Made by a program: the position numbers and the translations under genes. This document shows, in pieces, positions 1-8,320 of a stretch of DNA of 41,000 bases (the first letter of the stretch is position 1; each line of letters begins with the position of its first letter). Source of the stretch: Mycobacterium sp. 1465703.0 (lineage in GTDB: Bacteria > Actinomycetota > Actinomycetes > Mycobacteriales > Mycobacteriaceae); contig NZ_LZKU01000045.1 in the NCBI RefSeq assembly GCF_001672975.1, positions 1 through 41,000 on the forward strand, written 5' to 3'. The notes below the pieces were generated by a model. The model had not been told where the DNA came from. It did no database searches and worked only from the letters and a program-made list of their open reading frames with translations.

Positions 1-152
1 CGGGATGGTTGCGGTACGTGGGGTGCGCGTTGTGGCCGCCGGTGTATCCCACCCGGGTGGAAACCACGCCGGGCAGCAGTCATGAGCAACGTCAACGAGA
101 TCGCCGTCCTCGCCGGTGGCTGCTTCTGGGGCATGGAGGAGCTGTTTCGTAA
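1..152. pseudogene. msrA: msrA split by a short inversion, partial at window edge
   Basis: MsrA reduces the S epimer of methionine sulfoxide. Its first 27 codons lie on the plus strand from the ATG at 82 and include the catalytic motif GGCFWG (Cys14), ending KLPG. The next part of the protein lies on the minus strand from 76 to 1 and reads [25 protein letters not shown], the normal continuation in this family. The two halves face opposite ways and cannot be translated together. They become a continuous msrA, overlapping the msrB stop by ATGA, if the segment between the inverted repeats at 68-77 and 153-162 is reversed. The minus-strand half is also out of frame with the msrB frame reading through it, so no MsrA is made in this orientation. 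Confidence 0.8.
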
Positions 153-633
153 GCTGCCCGGCTACGTTGTGGTGTTTCGCGGCCTCACCGTTCGTGAACA
201 GACTCAGGTATTCCCCATAACCCTGGGCTTCCAGGTCGTCGCGATGGATGAATCGCAGCGAGGCAGAGTTGATGCAGTAGCGCAACCCGCCGGCGTCCCT
301 TGGCCCGTCTGTGAATACGTGGCCCAGATGACTATCGCCGTGGGCTGATCGCACCTCGATCCGTTCCATGAAGTGGCTGCGGTCACGCTTTTCAACGATG
401 TTGTCTGCGTCGATGGGCTGGGTGAAGCTGGGCCAGCCACTTCCACTGTCGTACTTATTCACCGAGGCGAAAAGTGGCTCACCAGAAACGATGTCGACAT
501 AAATGCCGGGCTCGTGGTTATCGCAGTATTCGCCGGTGAACGGACGCTCGGTACCGGCCTCTTGGGTGATGTGGTATTGCTCAGGGGTTAACGCGTCTAC
601 CGCGTCCGGGCTCTTGCTGTATTGGCGTGGCAT
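1..633 (-). CDS. msrB: Peptide-methionine (R)-S-oxide reductase MsrB, C-terminus rearranged, runs off the window
   Basis: MsrB reduces the R epimer of methionine sulfoxide in proteins. The start is the ATG at 633, with an AAGGAG ribosome site about 7 nt upstream. The recognisable protein covers about 157 codons (633 to 163). Seen: the GSGWPSF motif near residue 64, [10 protein letters not shown] near 103, and the catalytic Cys in RYCINSASL (Cys120). The two CxxC zinc pairs of zinc-type MsrB are absent, and the position often holding the resolving Cys (SGCGWPSF in relatives) is Ser, so this is the zinc-free type usually paired with MsrA. As the sequence stands the frame has no stop and continues to base 1. 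If the segment 78-152 is flipped, msrB instead ends after Val-Ala-Gly-Gln-Gln-Ser at a TGA overlapping the msrA ATG, giving 162 aa. Family call is secure; the present C-terminus is abnormal. Confidence 0.85.
   Translation of the reverse strand, partial: MPRQYSKSPDAVDALTPEQYHITQEAGTERPFTGEYCDNHEPGIYVDIVSGEPLFASVNKYDSGSGWPSFTQPIDADNIVEKRDRSHFMERIEVRSAHGDSHLGHVFTDGPRDAGGLRYCINSASLRFIHRDDLEAQGYGEYLSLFTNGEAAKHHNVAGQLTKQLLHAPEAATGEDGDLVDVAHDCCPAWFPPGWDTPAATTRTPRTATIP
68..162. repeat. 10-bp inverted repeat bounding an inverted 75-bp segment
   Basis: GCCGGGCAGC at 68-77 and its exact reverse complement GCTGCCCGGC at 153-162 enclose 75 bp that hold the end of msrB (by inference), the msrA start codon and the msrA catalytic Cys codon. 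Both arms encode Leu-Pro-Gly of MsrA or Ala-Gly-Gln of MsrB, depending on orientation. This may be a rare inversion, a phase-variable switch, or an assembly error. Confidence 0.8.
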
Positions 634-709
634 CCGATCTCCTTCATTGGTGCGCCGCTGATATGACGAGGGCGCTGAGTGTTTTATTAGGATTTCCCGC
701 GTTGTCGGG

Positions 710-1480
710 TTAATTGCGGCCGGCCATGATGCCGCCGTCGACATTGAGAATCGCGCCGGTGACCCAACTGGCCTCGTCAGAGAGCAGATACGTCACGGCG
801 TTGGCCACGTCGGCCGGGGTGCCGACTCGTCCCAGCGGATGCAGCGGCGCGAACGTGTCGAGCGTGGCGTCGATCTCGTCTTTGGGGATGAAGCCCTCAT
901 AGAGCGGGGTCTTGACGACGGCCGGCGCCACCGCGTTGACCCGGATCTTGTGCTCGGCAAGTTCGATGGCCAAGTTATGCGTCAGCGCATGCAAGCCGGC
1001 CTTTTGCATCGAGTACGCCGACGACGGGGTCGCACCGATCGCCTGATGGGCCCACATGCTGCCGATGTTGACGATGGACCCGCCCTCACCGCGGGCGATC
1101 ATGCCCGCAACGACGGTCTGCGTGAGGAAGAACAAGGCATAGTTGAGATCCATGTACGAGTCATAGAAGTCCGCGTCGTACTCGAGAAACGGCTTGGGGA
1201 TGAAGAACCCGGCCGCGTTGACCAACAGCGTCGCATCAGCGTGCTCCTCAGAAAGCACACGTTGCACATCGGCGACCGTGCTGCGATCGGTCAACTCCGC
1301 AGTGATTCCCCAGGCTTGGCCAGCCCCGCCGGTCAACTCGGTCACGGTGTCCTCGACACGGTCTTTCGACCGGCCGACGATCACCGCGCTGCCGCCGTGG
1401 CCAACGACATCGATGGCGACCTGCCGGCCCATACCGGCGCTGCCTCCGACGACGATGACCTTCTTGGAATCGAAGTGCAT
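710..1480 (-). CDS. Short-chain dehydrogenase/reductase (SDR)
   Basis: A 256-aa classical SDR, predicted to be an NAD(P)-dependent cytoplasmic oxidoreductase of unknown substrate. Seen: the N-terminal nucleotide-binding glycine motif GGSAGMGR (residues 12-19), NAAG near residue 88, a Ser in NIGSM, the catalytic pair SAYSMQKAG (Tyr-x3-Lys), and the C-terminal DGG signature. Length is typical of the family. The start ATG at 1480 is preceded by AGAAGGG at a normal distance. It is transcribed away from the ABM/TetR pair at 1862-2872 across a 380-bp gap, so one of the nearby TetR regulators may control it; that is inference. It resembles the Rv1714-type oxidoreductases near der in other mycobacteria, but I cannot prove orthology. 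Confidence 0.88.
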   Translation of the reverse strand: MHFDSKKVIVVGGSAGMGRQVAIDVVGHGGSAVIVGRSKDRVEDTVTELTGGAGQAWGITAELTDRSTVADVQRVLSEEHADATLLVNAAGFFIPKPFLEYDADFYDSYMDLNYALFFLTQTVVAGMIARGEGGSIVNIGSMWAHQAIGATPSSAYSMQKAGLHALTHNLAIELAEHKIRVNAVAPAVVKTPLYEGFIPKDEIDATLDTFAPLHPLGRVGTPADVANAVTYLLSDEASWVTGAILNVDGGIMAGRN

Positions 1481-1861
1481 GGTGAGACCCTTCTGCTAAT
1501 TGTTCCCGACGGCTCCCGCTGGGCCATATCCGCCTTTCGCCCCGCAAGAAGAGTTGTAGCCTTGGCGTCGACACCCGGTGATCCGCATGTCGACGTTTAA
1601 CTAGGGCCAGTCTGCTGACCGGCAGGGTGAGCCGTCATCACCCCAGCGTTGTTTCACCCGGGTGAGTTTCTGGCGGGGTGCTGAGTTACAAACGCGCAGC
1701 AAAATATTGACCACTCACGCGATCCTCCAAGTATGTTAGCCTGGAAGTGGGTTGAAATACCCAGAAGACGGGCCCGGTAGACGAAACGCCGGTGCCGCAA
1801 GGTAATTACTCGCTACCGTGACTACGCAGAGCCCTGAGGCGACGATGAAGGAGCGTCAACC
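1481..1861. promoter_or_regulatory. Divergent intergenic region with a 12-bp palindrome and a candidate promoter
   Basis: No gene is seen in this 381-bp gap between the divergent SDR and ABM genes. It holds a perfect palindrome TCACCCGGGTGA at 1654-1665, a possible TetR-type operator, and a plus-strand candidate promoter: TTGACC at 1707-1712 and TATGTT at 1732-1737 with a rather long 19-bp spacer. AAGGAG at 1846-1851 is the ribosome site of the ABM gene. Function is inferred. Confidence 0.35.
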
Positions 1862-2173
1862 ATGTATGGCTCAGATGAAGAAGTGGTGCTGATCACCGAG
1901 GCCACAGCTTTGCCAGGCAAAGGCGACGACCTGCGGCGCGCGCTTGTCAAGTTACTCCCCCAGTCGTTGGCCGAAGCGGACGTCAGCACCTTTCGCCTCC
2001 ACGAAGACCGCGACAAGCCTGGACATTTCACGCTTTACCAGCGGTTCCGAAACCAGCACGGCGTCGACCTTCATGTCCAAACCGATCATTTCGCGCTCAG
2101 CGTCGAAGCCTTGGCCCAGTTCGCTGAGGGTGGCAAGCCCCAGGTCACCTTCTACCATGTAGTGAGTCGGTAA
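1862..2173 (+). CDS. ABM-domain (antibiotic biosynthesis monooxygenase-like) protein
   Basis: A 103-aa single-domain protein with the ferredoxin-like ABM pattern: a first beta strand (VVLITEATALPGK), a helix, STFRLHEDRDKPGHFTLYQRF in the middle, then HVQTDHFALSVEALAQ and a last strand ending YHVV. Such proteins are small dimers that act as cofactor-free monooxygenases, haem-degrading enzymes or unknown oxidative enzymes; the substrate cannot be told. AAGGAG lies about 10 nt before the ATG. The TetR gene begins 24 nt downstream, so the two are probably one transcript, with the regulator responding to the ABM enzyme's substrate or product (inference). Confidence 0.75.
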   Translation: MYGSDEEVVLITEATALPGKGDDLRRALVKLLPQSLAEADVSTFRLHEDRDKPGHFTLYQRFRNQHGVDLHVQTDHFALSVEALAQFAEGGKPQVTFYHVVSR

Positions 2174-2197
2174 GCCCTTCTGATTTGATAGCCGGAC

Positions 2198-2872
2198 ATG
2201 ATTGATGACAACGCGGTCGGCCTGACCCCACGGGGTCGGGCGACGCATGCCCGCATCGTCGGAGCGGCCGCTGATCTGGTGTACAAACGGGGACTGCACA
2301 ACACTGCGGCGAGCGACGTGCGCAAGGCTGCCTCCGTAAGCGGGTCGCAGATGACGCACTACTTCAACGACAAACATGCGATGGTGCGCGGCATCATCGC
2401 CTGGCGCCGTAATGAATTGATCGCGTTTCACACGTCAGGCGAGCTGACCAGGCTAGACACTTTCGAGGCGCTGCAGAAGTGGGCCGACCTCAACGTCCAG
2501 AAGCAACTCGATGTGAAATGTGGCGGCGGATGCACATTCGGGTCCTTGGTGGGCGAATTGGTTCCACCCCAAGACGATATCCGCGGTGACGTCTGCGCGG
2601 TCTACGACGAATGGGTCGCGCTGTTTCGCACCGCATTGACCTCCATGCGCAAACGTGGAACCCTAAGCGCCGACGCCGATCCCCTGCACCTCGCCAGGGT
2701 GCTGGTCGCTGCCCACCAAGGCGGATCGCTGCTCGCGCAGACGACCCATTCCATCAATCCGCTGCGCGACGCGCTCAATGCCGCCGTCGACTACGTCCGT
2801 ACGTTCGCTACCCGGCCGGTGACCGTTGCCGCTAAACGCGGCGGTAAAACAGCATCGGAGCGCACGCGTTAG
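2198..2872 (+). CDS. TetR-family transcriptional regulator (copy A)
   Basis: A 224-aa TetR-type repressor. The N-terminal helix-turn-helix covers about residues 10-60, with RIVGAAADLVYKRGLHNTA, then VRKAASVSGSQMTHYFNDK as the recognition part. The C-terminal ligand domain has KCGGGCTFGSLVGEL around residue 107, matching the Cys-rich loop seen in one TetR subfamily. It follows the ABM gene by 24 nt. Its stop abuts, with no gap, the stop of a second TetR gene on the opposite strand. The two are clearly related: both have VSGSQ..HYF.DK, FH......LDTFE...KWA.L, and the same C-terminal layout, although copy B lacks the Cys cluster. The ligand is unknown; likely targets are its own operon and perhaps the SDR gene. 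Confidence 0.87.
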   Translation: MIDDNAVGLTPRGRATHARIVGAAADLVYKRGLHNTAASDVRKAASVSGSQMTHYFNDKHAMVRGIIAWRRNELIAFHTSGELTRLDTFEALQKWADLNVQKQLDVKCGGGCTFGSLVGELVPPQDDIRGDVCAVYDEWVALFRTALTSMRKRGTLSADADPLHLARVLVAAHQGGSLLAQTTHSINPLRDALNAAVDYVRTFATRPVTVAAKRGGKTASERTR

Positions 2873-3556
2873 CTAGCCACCGCGCGATGCCCCGGCAGCC
2901 TGAGCCACCGCCCCTGGCCTCGCCGACCGTCGGTCACGCGGGCGAGCGGCGAACTGGCGCAGGTAGCTCAACGCGAAGGTCAGGGCGTCCCGATCCGGCC
3001 AGGTCTTGCCGTACGCGCCGGTCATCAGGCCTCCGCCTTCGTGGGCGGTCACCAGCACGTTAGCCAGAGCCACCGGATCAGCGGACTCAACAAGCAATCC
3101 GCTCTTCTTCATTCGCGTCAGGCCACGACGTAACAGCGCCGTCCATTGCCGGTAGCCATCGGCGAGCAGTTCGCGCGTCGGCTCGTTCTGCTTGCTCAGT
3201 TGGCCGGCCAGCATCCCATACGTCGGCAATGCTTGTTGGCGATTTCGGCGCTGACTCGAGACCAACGTGAGCTCGGCCCACTTCTCGTAATCCTCGAAGG
3301 TGTCCAGATTGTTCAGCGCCGGCTGCCGATGAAAGTCCAGCAGCACCTCGGTTTGCCGGGCGATGACGGCGCGTATCAGCGCGTCCTTATCGGCAAAGTA
3401 GTGGGACAGCTGTGAGCCACTGACCATGGCGGCTTGCCGTACCCGATCCTGGCTTACCGCCGAAACACCTTCCGTCACAAACAACTCGGCGGCACAGCTG
3501 AGGATGCGGTCGCGCGTTGCTCGTCCACGACGTGTCACTGGCAACTGGGCGGGCAT
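2873..3556 (-). CDS. TetR-family transcriptional regulator (copy B, paralogue of copy A)
   Basis: A 227-aa TetR regulator read convergently with copy A. The DNA-binding domain spans roughly residues 10-60 (RILSCAAELFVTEGVSAVS, then VRQAAMVSGSQLSHYFADK). The C-terminal domain follows copy A closely (LDTFEDYEKWAEL; ADPVALANVLVTAHEGGGLM). The Cys pair of the copy A ligand loop is missing here (PTYGMLAGQL), so ligand specificity probably differs. The start ATG at 3556 gives a normal N-terminus. The gene upstream on the same strand is a GNAT acetyltransferase 47 nt away, which might be co-transcribed. No target can be assigned. Confidence 0.87.
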   Translation of the reverse strand: MPAQLPVTRRGRATRDRILSCAAELFVTEGVSAVSQDRVRQAAMVSGSQLSHYFADKDALIRAVIARQTEVLLDFHRQPALNNLDTFEDYEKWAELTLVSSQRRNRQQALPTYGMLAGQLSKQNEPTRELLADGYRQWTALLRRGLTRMKKSGLLVESADPVALANVLVTAHEGGGLMTGAYGKTWPDRDALTFALSYLRQFAARPRDRRSARPGAVAQAAGASRGG

Positions 3557-3603
3557 GGCGTCAGATTACCCGGTCGTTGCCGATATGGGCGCTACGACCC
3601 ACT

Positions 3604-4203
3604 TCAGTTCGGCGCTGGGGCGCAGGCCGGCTCTGGCAGATCCAAATCCGACTTGCTCAGTCGGTAGATCTCGAGAGTCAGGTTGTAATACTTGTCGGTC
3701 TCACCGACCCATTCCATGCCGACTCGCCGCGCCGTAGCCACCCCGCGATGATTGCCTGGCCGCACGACGGCGAAGACCTCGCTTACACCAACATTGGTGA
3801 ATGCTTGATGGGCCACTGCGTGACCGGCTTCCGCGCCGTAGCCGTGACCCCACTGCGCCGGTGCCACCTGCCACCCGATCTCGAGATCGTTGCGGCCGGG
3901 TGGAAGTGGAAGCAGTGCCACTCCCCCGATCAGGTCGCCAGAGTTTCTATCGGTAATGGCCCATCGGCCCAGGGGCAGGCCGGTCGCGTCGCTTTCGGCG
4001 ATCCACTCGCCCAATAGATCGCGCATGTGCGCCTGGTCGGTGATCAACGGCAGCGCCGGACACAGCCAACGCGAAACCTCCGGCGCTCCGTAGATTTCAT
4101 AGGCGGCCGCGGCATCGTCGACTTGCCACGGGCGCAAGAGAAGCCGAGTCGTCAGGATGCGTCGGGTGTCGGGGTCCCATTCAACGTGACGATGCTCAGC
4201 CAT
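3604..4203 (-). CDS. GNAT-family N-acetyltransferase (RimJ/RimL type)
   Basis: A 199-aa protein with the typical opening TTRLLLRPWQVDDAAAAYEIY of the RimJ/RimL group, which acetylates N-terminal amines of proteins or small amines using acetyl-CoA. The middle strand DLIGGVALLPLP and the acetyl-CoA loop region DLEIGWQVAPAQWGHGYGAEAG (about residues 125-147) are visible; the loop has the expected R/Q-x-x-G-x-G/A shape in the form QWGHGYG. The tail GMEWVGETDKYYNLTLEIYRL is also typical. The start is the ATG at 4203. Cytoplasmic; the real substrate is unknown. Confidence 0.85.
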   Translation of the reverse strand: MAEHRHVEWDPDTRRILTTRLLLRPWQVDDAAAAYEIYGAPEVSRWLCPALPLITDQAHMRDLLGEWIAESDATGLPLGRWAITDRNSGDLIGGVALLPLPPGRNDLEIGWQVAPAQWGHGYGAEAGHAVAHQAFTNVGVSEVFAVVRPGNHRGVATARRVGMEWVGETDKYYNLTLEIYRLSKSDLDLPEPACAPAPN

Positions 4204-4523
4204 GCCGCCTCCTGGTTAGTCATACTGGGGCAAATCACCCAGTCGTCATAGACTACCTGGCGTTGCGAATGCACGCTTGGCGCCCAGCGGTGCCTGGGGC
4301 CGTCAGAACGAGTCTGCGCACGGCCGGCCGTCACTGTTTGAATAGCGCGACGGCGGCGACACCGGCGCCCACATGCTGCGGTCTGGGATCAGGACGGTGC
4401 TGACCTTCATCTTCTGCAGGGAAGGCAAACAGACTTTTCGCGCGAGATAACTCACGCTGCGAAGCCGCCGTGACGTAGTCGAACTCGCCGTCAAATTCCG
4501 ACTAAGTTCGTAATATCCTTCCC
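4204..4523. promoter_or_regulatory. Intergenic region with leaderless-type promoter for the Ser/Thr kinase
   Basis: A 320-bp gap between the divergent GNAT and kinase genes; the short frames in it look random. TAATAT at 4511-4516 is a good mycobacterial -10 element (TAnnnT), and its last base lies exactly 7 nt before the A of the kinase ATG at 4524. Transcription would therefore begin at the start codon, giving a leaderless mRNA; no ribosome binding site is present. No clear -35 is seen. Confidence 0.5.
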
Positions 4524-6479
4524 ATGCAATTGAGCGCCGGCCAGGTTTTTGCTGGCTACATGATCGTCCGCCCGCTTGGTTCAGGAGGAATGGGCGAGGT
4601 CTACTTGGCTGATCACCCGCGACTCCCCCGCCAGAACGCCCTGAAGGTGCTTCCAGCCGATGTATCTGCAGACGCTGACTACCGCGCCCGCTTCATCCGC
4701 GAGGCCGATCTCGCCTCAAAGCTATGGCACCCGCACATCGTCGCCGTTCATGACCGGGGCGAGTTCAACGGGCAGTTGTGGATATCGATGGATTACGTCG
4801 ACGGTCTTGACGGGGCTCAACTTCTCGCCAACCGCTACCCAGACGGAATGCCCGTCGAGCAGGTCGTGCGGATCGTCATCGCCGTGGCTAGCGCGCTGGA
4901 CTATGCGCACAAACAGGGCCTCTTGCACCGTGATGTCAAACCAGCCAACATCATGCTCACCCATCCTGACGGCGATGATGATGACCAGCGGGTCTTATTG
5001 GCCGACTTCGGCATCGCACGAAATGTCGACGACATCAGCGGACTTACCGCCACCAACATGGCGGTCGGGACCGTCGCCTACGCCGCACCAGAACAATTGA
5101 TGGGTGAGAACCTCGATGGCCGCGCTGACCAGTACGCCCTAGCCGCCACCGTCTACCACCTGCTGACAGGGAGACAGCCCTACCCCCATTCCAACCCGGC
5201 GGTGGTGATCAGCCGTCACCTCAACGCAGCACCGCCAAAGCTCTCAGATATCCGCGACAGCCTAGTCAAATTCGACCCACCCTTAGCCACCGCGCTATCC
5301 AAGAAACCTGACGACCGGTACGCACGAAGTTCGGATTTCGCACGCGCACTCGTCGAGCAGAACACATCACCGGTTGCTGCCGTGCTGGCCGCAGCACCAA
5401 CCCAACCGGCACCGGTTGCCCCGCGAGCTGCTGCCGAAGCGGGCGACAATCAGTCCCGCGCAGAGACAGTGAGCGCATCAGGACGGGCACTACATAAACG
5501 CCTGATACTGGCCGTCGCAGCCACCGCCCTAGCTGCCATCGTCGTCGCAGTCGTCGCCTTGCGCCCCTGGGTAGAACAAACTTCTGCAGCTGGGCTTGAG
5601 GCGACCCACGATACATCGCTGGCGCAACCAACGAGAAACACCGGACCTCTCACCGGTTACTACACAGCAGATTACGGACCTGAGATCGAACTAGGCAGCA
5701 GCAAAGGCCTTAACCCCGATGCCGCCCAAGGCATCCTCGAAATTCGTTCTGCATGCACTCCCACCGGCTGTGTGGCCGTAGCCAAAGCAAAAACCGGCCC
5801 AAACATCAACCGCACCCTTATTTTCGATGACATCGGTGGTCAGTGGCTCTCAGTCGGCACCGCCCTCAGCACATCTCCTGCCATCTCGAAGGGAATGAAG
5901 GCAGGCTGCGAACAAGGACTTGCGCCTGAGGTGTGGGAAACCGTGTCACTACAACCGCGGCAAAACGGCACCTTCACCGGCCAATACGAGGTCACCGACG
6001 CCAACAACTGCAACACATCTCGCACCGTCAACCTGACACGAACCGGTGACGTCGACATCGCCAGCATTGGTGACGCCGCCGCACTGCCGCCGCGGAAGCC
6101 TTCGCCGGCGGCAGGATTCCGCGGTCAGTACCGCTACACCCACAGCGCAGCTGCCGGCTCGCACGACGTGCTGGGATTTGTACAGACCCGCTGCCTGCGC
6201 ACCGGCGAACGTTGCATGAGCTATTTCTATGAGTCCAGATCAGCAGAACCGTTCGTATTTGCCGACGGCCAATGGATTCTTCACTACAACGCTCCCGTTT
6301 CATGCGGAAGTGCTACCGGTCCCCGAGTCCGGATTGACCGAAGCGCCGAGCTGGATCTACCGCAGCCGACATCCGACCCGATTGAGGTACTCGCGGGCCA
6401 AGGACAAGAAACAGTATCCAGCGGCCCATGCGCTGGAACACAAAACTTCAACCTAAGGTTCGAGCGCACCGGAGACTAA
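4524..6479 (+). CDS. PknF-like transmembrane serine/threonine protein kinase
   Basis: A 651-aa Hanks-type kinase. Seen in order: glycine loop [12 protein letters not shown] (19-30), ATP-anchoring Lys41 (ALKVL), catalytic loop [10 protein letters not shown] (135-144, Asp137), DFG at 161-163, activation loop with Thr174 and Thr176 as possible phosphosites, APEQ at 188-191, a Pro/Ala-rich linker near 282-320, one membrane helix (327-347), and an outer domain of about 300 residues with several Cys, containing two related-looking halves ([14 protein letters not shown]..., [12 protein letters not shown]...). All catalytic residues are present, so it should be active, with the kinase inside and a sensor domain outside. 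The N-terminal half closely matches mycobacterial PknF as I remember it. It lies just outside the tRNA-Pro element (attL at 6676). The promoter suggests a leaderless mRNA. Confidence 0.9.
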   Translation: MQLSAGQVFAGYMIVRPLGSGGMGEVYLADHPRLPRQNALKVLPADVSADADYRARFIREADLASKLWHPHIVAVHDRGEFNGQLWISMDYVDGLDGAQLLANRYPDGMPVEQVVRIVIAVASALDYAHKQGLLHRDVKPANIMLTHPDGDDDDQRVLLADFGIARNVDDISGLTATNMAVGTVAYAAPEQLMGENLDGRADQYALAATVYHLLTGRQPYPHSNPAVVISRHLNAAPPKLSDIRDSLVKFDPPLATALSKKPDDRYARSSDFARALVEQNTSPVAAVLAAAPTQPAPVAPRAAAEAGDNQSRAETVSASGRALHKRLILAVAATALAAIVVAVVALRPWVEQTSAAGLEATHDTSLAQPTRNTGPLTGYYTADYGPEIELGSSKGLNPDAAQGILEIRSACTPTGCVAVAKAKTGPNINRTLIFDDIGGQWLSVGTALSTSPAISKGMKAGCEQGLAPEVWETVSLQPRQNGTFTGQYEVTDANNCNTSRTVNLTRTGDVDIASIGDAAALPPRKPSPAAGFRGQYRYTHSAAAGSHDVLGFVQTRCLRTGERCMSYFYESRSAEPFVFADGQWILHYNAPVSCGSATGPRVRIDRSAELDLPQPTSDPIEVLAGQGQETVSSGPCAGTQNFNLRFERTGD

Positions 6480-6675
6480 CGAGGCTTCTAGCGTAAGAAG
6501 CGGTATTCGCTTGAGCCAGATCGTATCTCGAACGCCCGCGACTTAGGTGGTGACTGAAAGCGCGTATTGGTTTTACCGCTGTTTCATTGTCCCTGCGGGG
6601 GCAATGCGATGCCCCGGTGCAGGCACGGTGAACCCGAATGGTCGGTGAGCCCGAATACATTCTCTGGCCTGTGAT

Positions 6676-6693
6676 GGGCTGACAGGATTTGAA
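6676..6693 (+). repeat. attL: left 18-bp attachment repeat
   Basis: GGGCTGACAGGATTTGAA, identical to part of tRNA-Pro at 12076-12093. Flanking sequence here does not form the rest of a tRNA. It lies in the 303-bp stretch between the kinase stop and the first possible int start (6480-6782), in which I see no other gene. Confidence 0.88.
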
Positions 6694-6811
6694 TTTGCCA
6701 TCTCGCAGAATGCGCTCGTATGCTGTGGACAGCAAAAATGGCTTCTAGCTGCTAAACACGGGAATCCGACCCTTGCCCACAAGTGTCAGCGAGTGTCACT
6801 ATTGGCCTACA

Positions 6812-6830
6812 GATCGCACACAGATCGCAC
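6812..6830 (+). other. Candidate integrase arm-type site, left end
   Basis: Two tandem copies of a GATCGCAC unit (GATCGCACACAGATCGCAC). Nearly the same double motif occurs just inside the right end (12004-12022, GATCGCACACCGATCACAC) and again at 11259-11277. Position and spacing fit arm-type binding sites of a phage-type tyrosine integrase; binding itself is inferred. Confidence 0.45.
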
Positions 6831-6845
6831 GAAAAGCTGACAAGA

Positions 6846-8009
6846 ATGGCAGGCAAACAGGGACGCCGCGGCTGGGGCTGGATACGACGACTCCCGTCGT
6901 CCAAGCGTTACCAAGCCTCATACATCGGGCCCGACCTGGCACGCCACTACGCGCCCAGCACGTTTGCGACCCGCATGGATGCCGAACGCTGGCTGGGTGA
7001 CGAGCGCCGGCTCATCGATCAACAAATCTGGACCTCGCCGAAGCATCGCGTCGGGCAGCGCAAAGCTGACGTGATCACCCTCAACGAATACGCCGACCGC
7101 TGGATCGAGCAGCGCACCGTCAAGCCGACCACCCGGATCGAGTACAAACGCATCAAGAGCAGGCTGCTCGCCGACACCTTGGGCAAGGTGCCGCTGAAAA
7201 ACATCAGCAGCGACCTGGTGCGCGGCTGGTACTCAGCGCTGGGCAACGACACACCACGACGCAACAGCCACGCCTACGGCTTGCTGCACGCCATCATGTC
7301 GACCGCGGTCGCCGATCAACTGATACCGGCCAACCCGTGCATGATCCCGCGCGCCATGAACCCGAGCCGCAAGCGTGAGCCGGTCATCCTGTCGGTCGGC
7401 GAGATCGCGCGAGTGGCCGACGCGATCCGCCCGGAACGTCTGCGTTGTTTCGTGCTGGTGTCGGCTTGGCTGGGGCTGCGTTGGGGCGAGGCTATCGAGC
7501 TGCGCCGCAAAGATGTTGACGACACCTGCGAAGTCATCCTCGTATCGCGGACCGTCACCCACCGTGGCGGCCTCAAGCCGGGGAGCCCGAGGGGCTCCGG
7601 CTGCCGCATCGACACACCCAAGTCGGGTAAGGCCCGCGCGGTGGTGGTACCGCCGCACATCCGCGCCGACCTCAAACACCACCTGGAAACCTTTGTGGGC
7701 AAAAAGCCTGATGCGCTGCTTTTCCCGGCGCTGCGCGACGGCTGTCACCTCAATGACTCTGTGTTCGCCAAGCATTTCGCGCCAGCACTGAAAACTGTTG
7801 GGCGCGAGGGTGTGCGCATTCACGACTTAAGGCATTTCGCCGGCACTCAGACCGCCCGTGTCGGCAACTTGGTGGAGACGATGGGTCGGTTGGGTCATTC
7901 GACGGTGAAAGCGTCACTCACCTATCAGGCCATCGTGAGCGGCCGTGACCGTGAGGTCGCCGCCGCGCTGTCGGCACTAGCCACAACAGCCGAGCAGCCC
8001 ACCAACTGA
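6846..8009 (+). CDS. int: Phage-type tyrosine integrase (phiRv2-like)
   Basis: Site-specific recombinase that joins attP and attB. The 387-aa product has an N-terminal arm-binding domain (RYQASYIGPD, DAERWL), a SAM-like core-binding domain (about 75-170) and a catalytic domain. The catalytic set is complete: Arg212 (GLRWGEA), Lys in TPKSGKAR, His326-x-x-Arg329 (HDLRH), His351 (LGHST) and nucleophile Tyr360. The nearest family member I recall is the integrase of M. tuberculosis prophage phiRv2. A GTG at 6783 would extend the frame by 21 codons; the ATG at 6846 is preferred because it matches the family N-terminus and leaves the arm-type repeats outside the gene. No strong ribosome site precedes either. 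A perfect GC hairpin (7576-7602) encodes about nine residues (PGSPRGSGC) that interrupt the usual strand before TPKS. Confidence 0.92.
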   Translation: MAGKQGRRGWGWIRRLPSSKRYQASYIGPDLARHYAPSTFATRMDAERWLGDERRLIDQQIWTSPKHRVGQRKADVITLNEYADRWIEQRTVKPTTRIEYKRIKSRLLADTLGKVPLKNISSDLVRGWYSALGNDTPRRNSHAYGLLHAIMSTAVADQLIPANPCMIPRAMNPSRKREPVILSVGEIARVADAIRPERLRCFVLVSAWLGLRWGEAIELRRKDVDDTCEVILVSRTVTHRGGLKPGSPRGSGCRIDTPKSGKARAVVVPPHIRADLKHHLETFVGKKPDALLFPALRDGCHLNDSVFAKHFAPALKTVGREGVRIHDLRHFAGTQTARVGNLVETMGRLGHSTVKASLTYQAIVSGRDREVAAALSALATTAEQPTN

Positions 8010-8111
8010 TTCATCGCCCGCTGCTGGTTCCTCCTGCGCTGTGGGCTGTCTTTTGCGTTTCATAGGTGTGTCTAGGAAAAAGTTTGCAACACATAAAAAC
8101 CGGGATTTGCG

Positions 8112-8151
8112 TGGCATAGCCTGGCACTGGCTGGCATAGGCTGGCATTCAC
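8112..8151 (+). repeat. Four tandem 10-bp repeats, consensus TGGCATAGGC
   Basis: Units start at 8112, 8122, 8132 and 8142: TGGCATAGCC, TGGCACTGGC, TGGCATAGGC, TGGCATTCAC. TGGCA opens every unit, so it recurs once per helical turn, the spacing expected for cooperative protein binding along one DNA face. Lying just upstream of the xis-like gene, they may bind the excisionase or a repressor. Confidence 0.7.
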
Positions 8152-8320
8152 GTAATTCCTTGCCGCGGCAGTCATTTCTCGGCGCTTGCGGACATTGGCC
8201 GCGCGGTGGTACACCCGTCGTCGACAATCCTTGAAATGCAGACCCACGGGTCGCACGACCGGGGGGCGACACCGAAAAGACGTCCGGGCAATACGTGCCC
8301 AGGAATGCCGCCCCAACACC

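Noticed and set aside
82..348. Plus-strand 88-aa frame starting like MsrA
   Set aside because: Only the first 27 codons are MsrA; the rest is the antisense of msrB, so it is a product of the inversion and not a gene.
4303..4494. Minus-strand 63-codon frame upstream of the kinase
   Set aside because: Low-complexity Ser/Arg-rich product, no ribosome site, overlaps the kinase promoter region.
6676..6693. Second tRNA-Pro gene at the left end
   Set aside because: Only the 18-bp att piece matches; no anticodon or acceptor arms can be formed.
8112..8151. CRISPR-like array
   Set aside because: Units are 10 bp with no spacers and no cas genes nearby.
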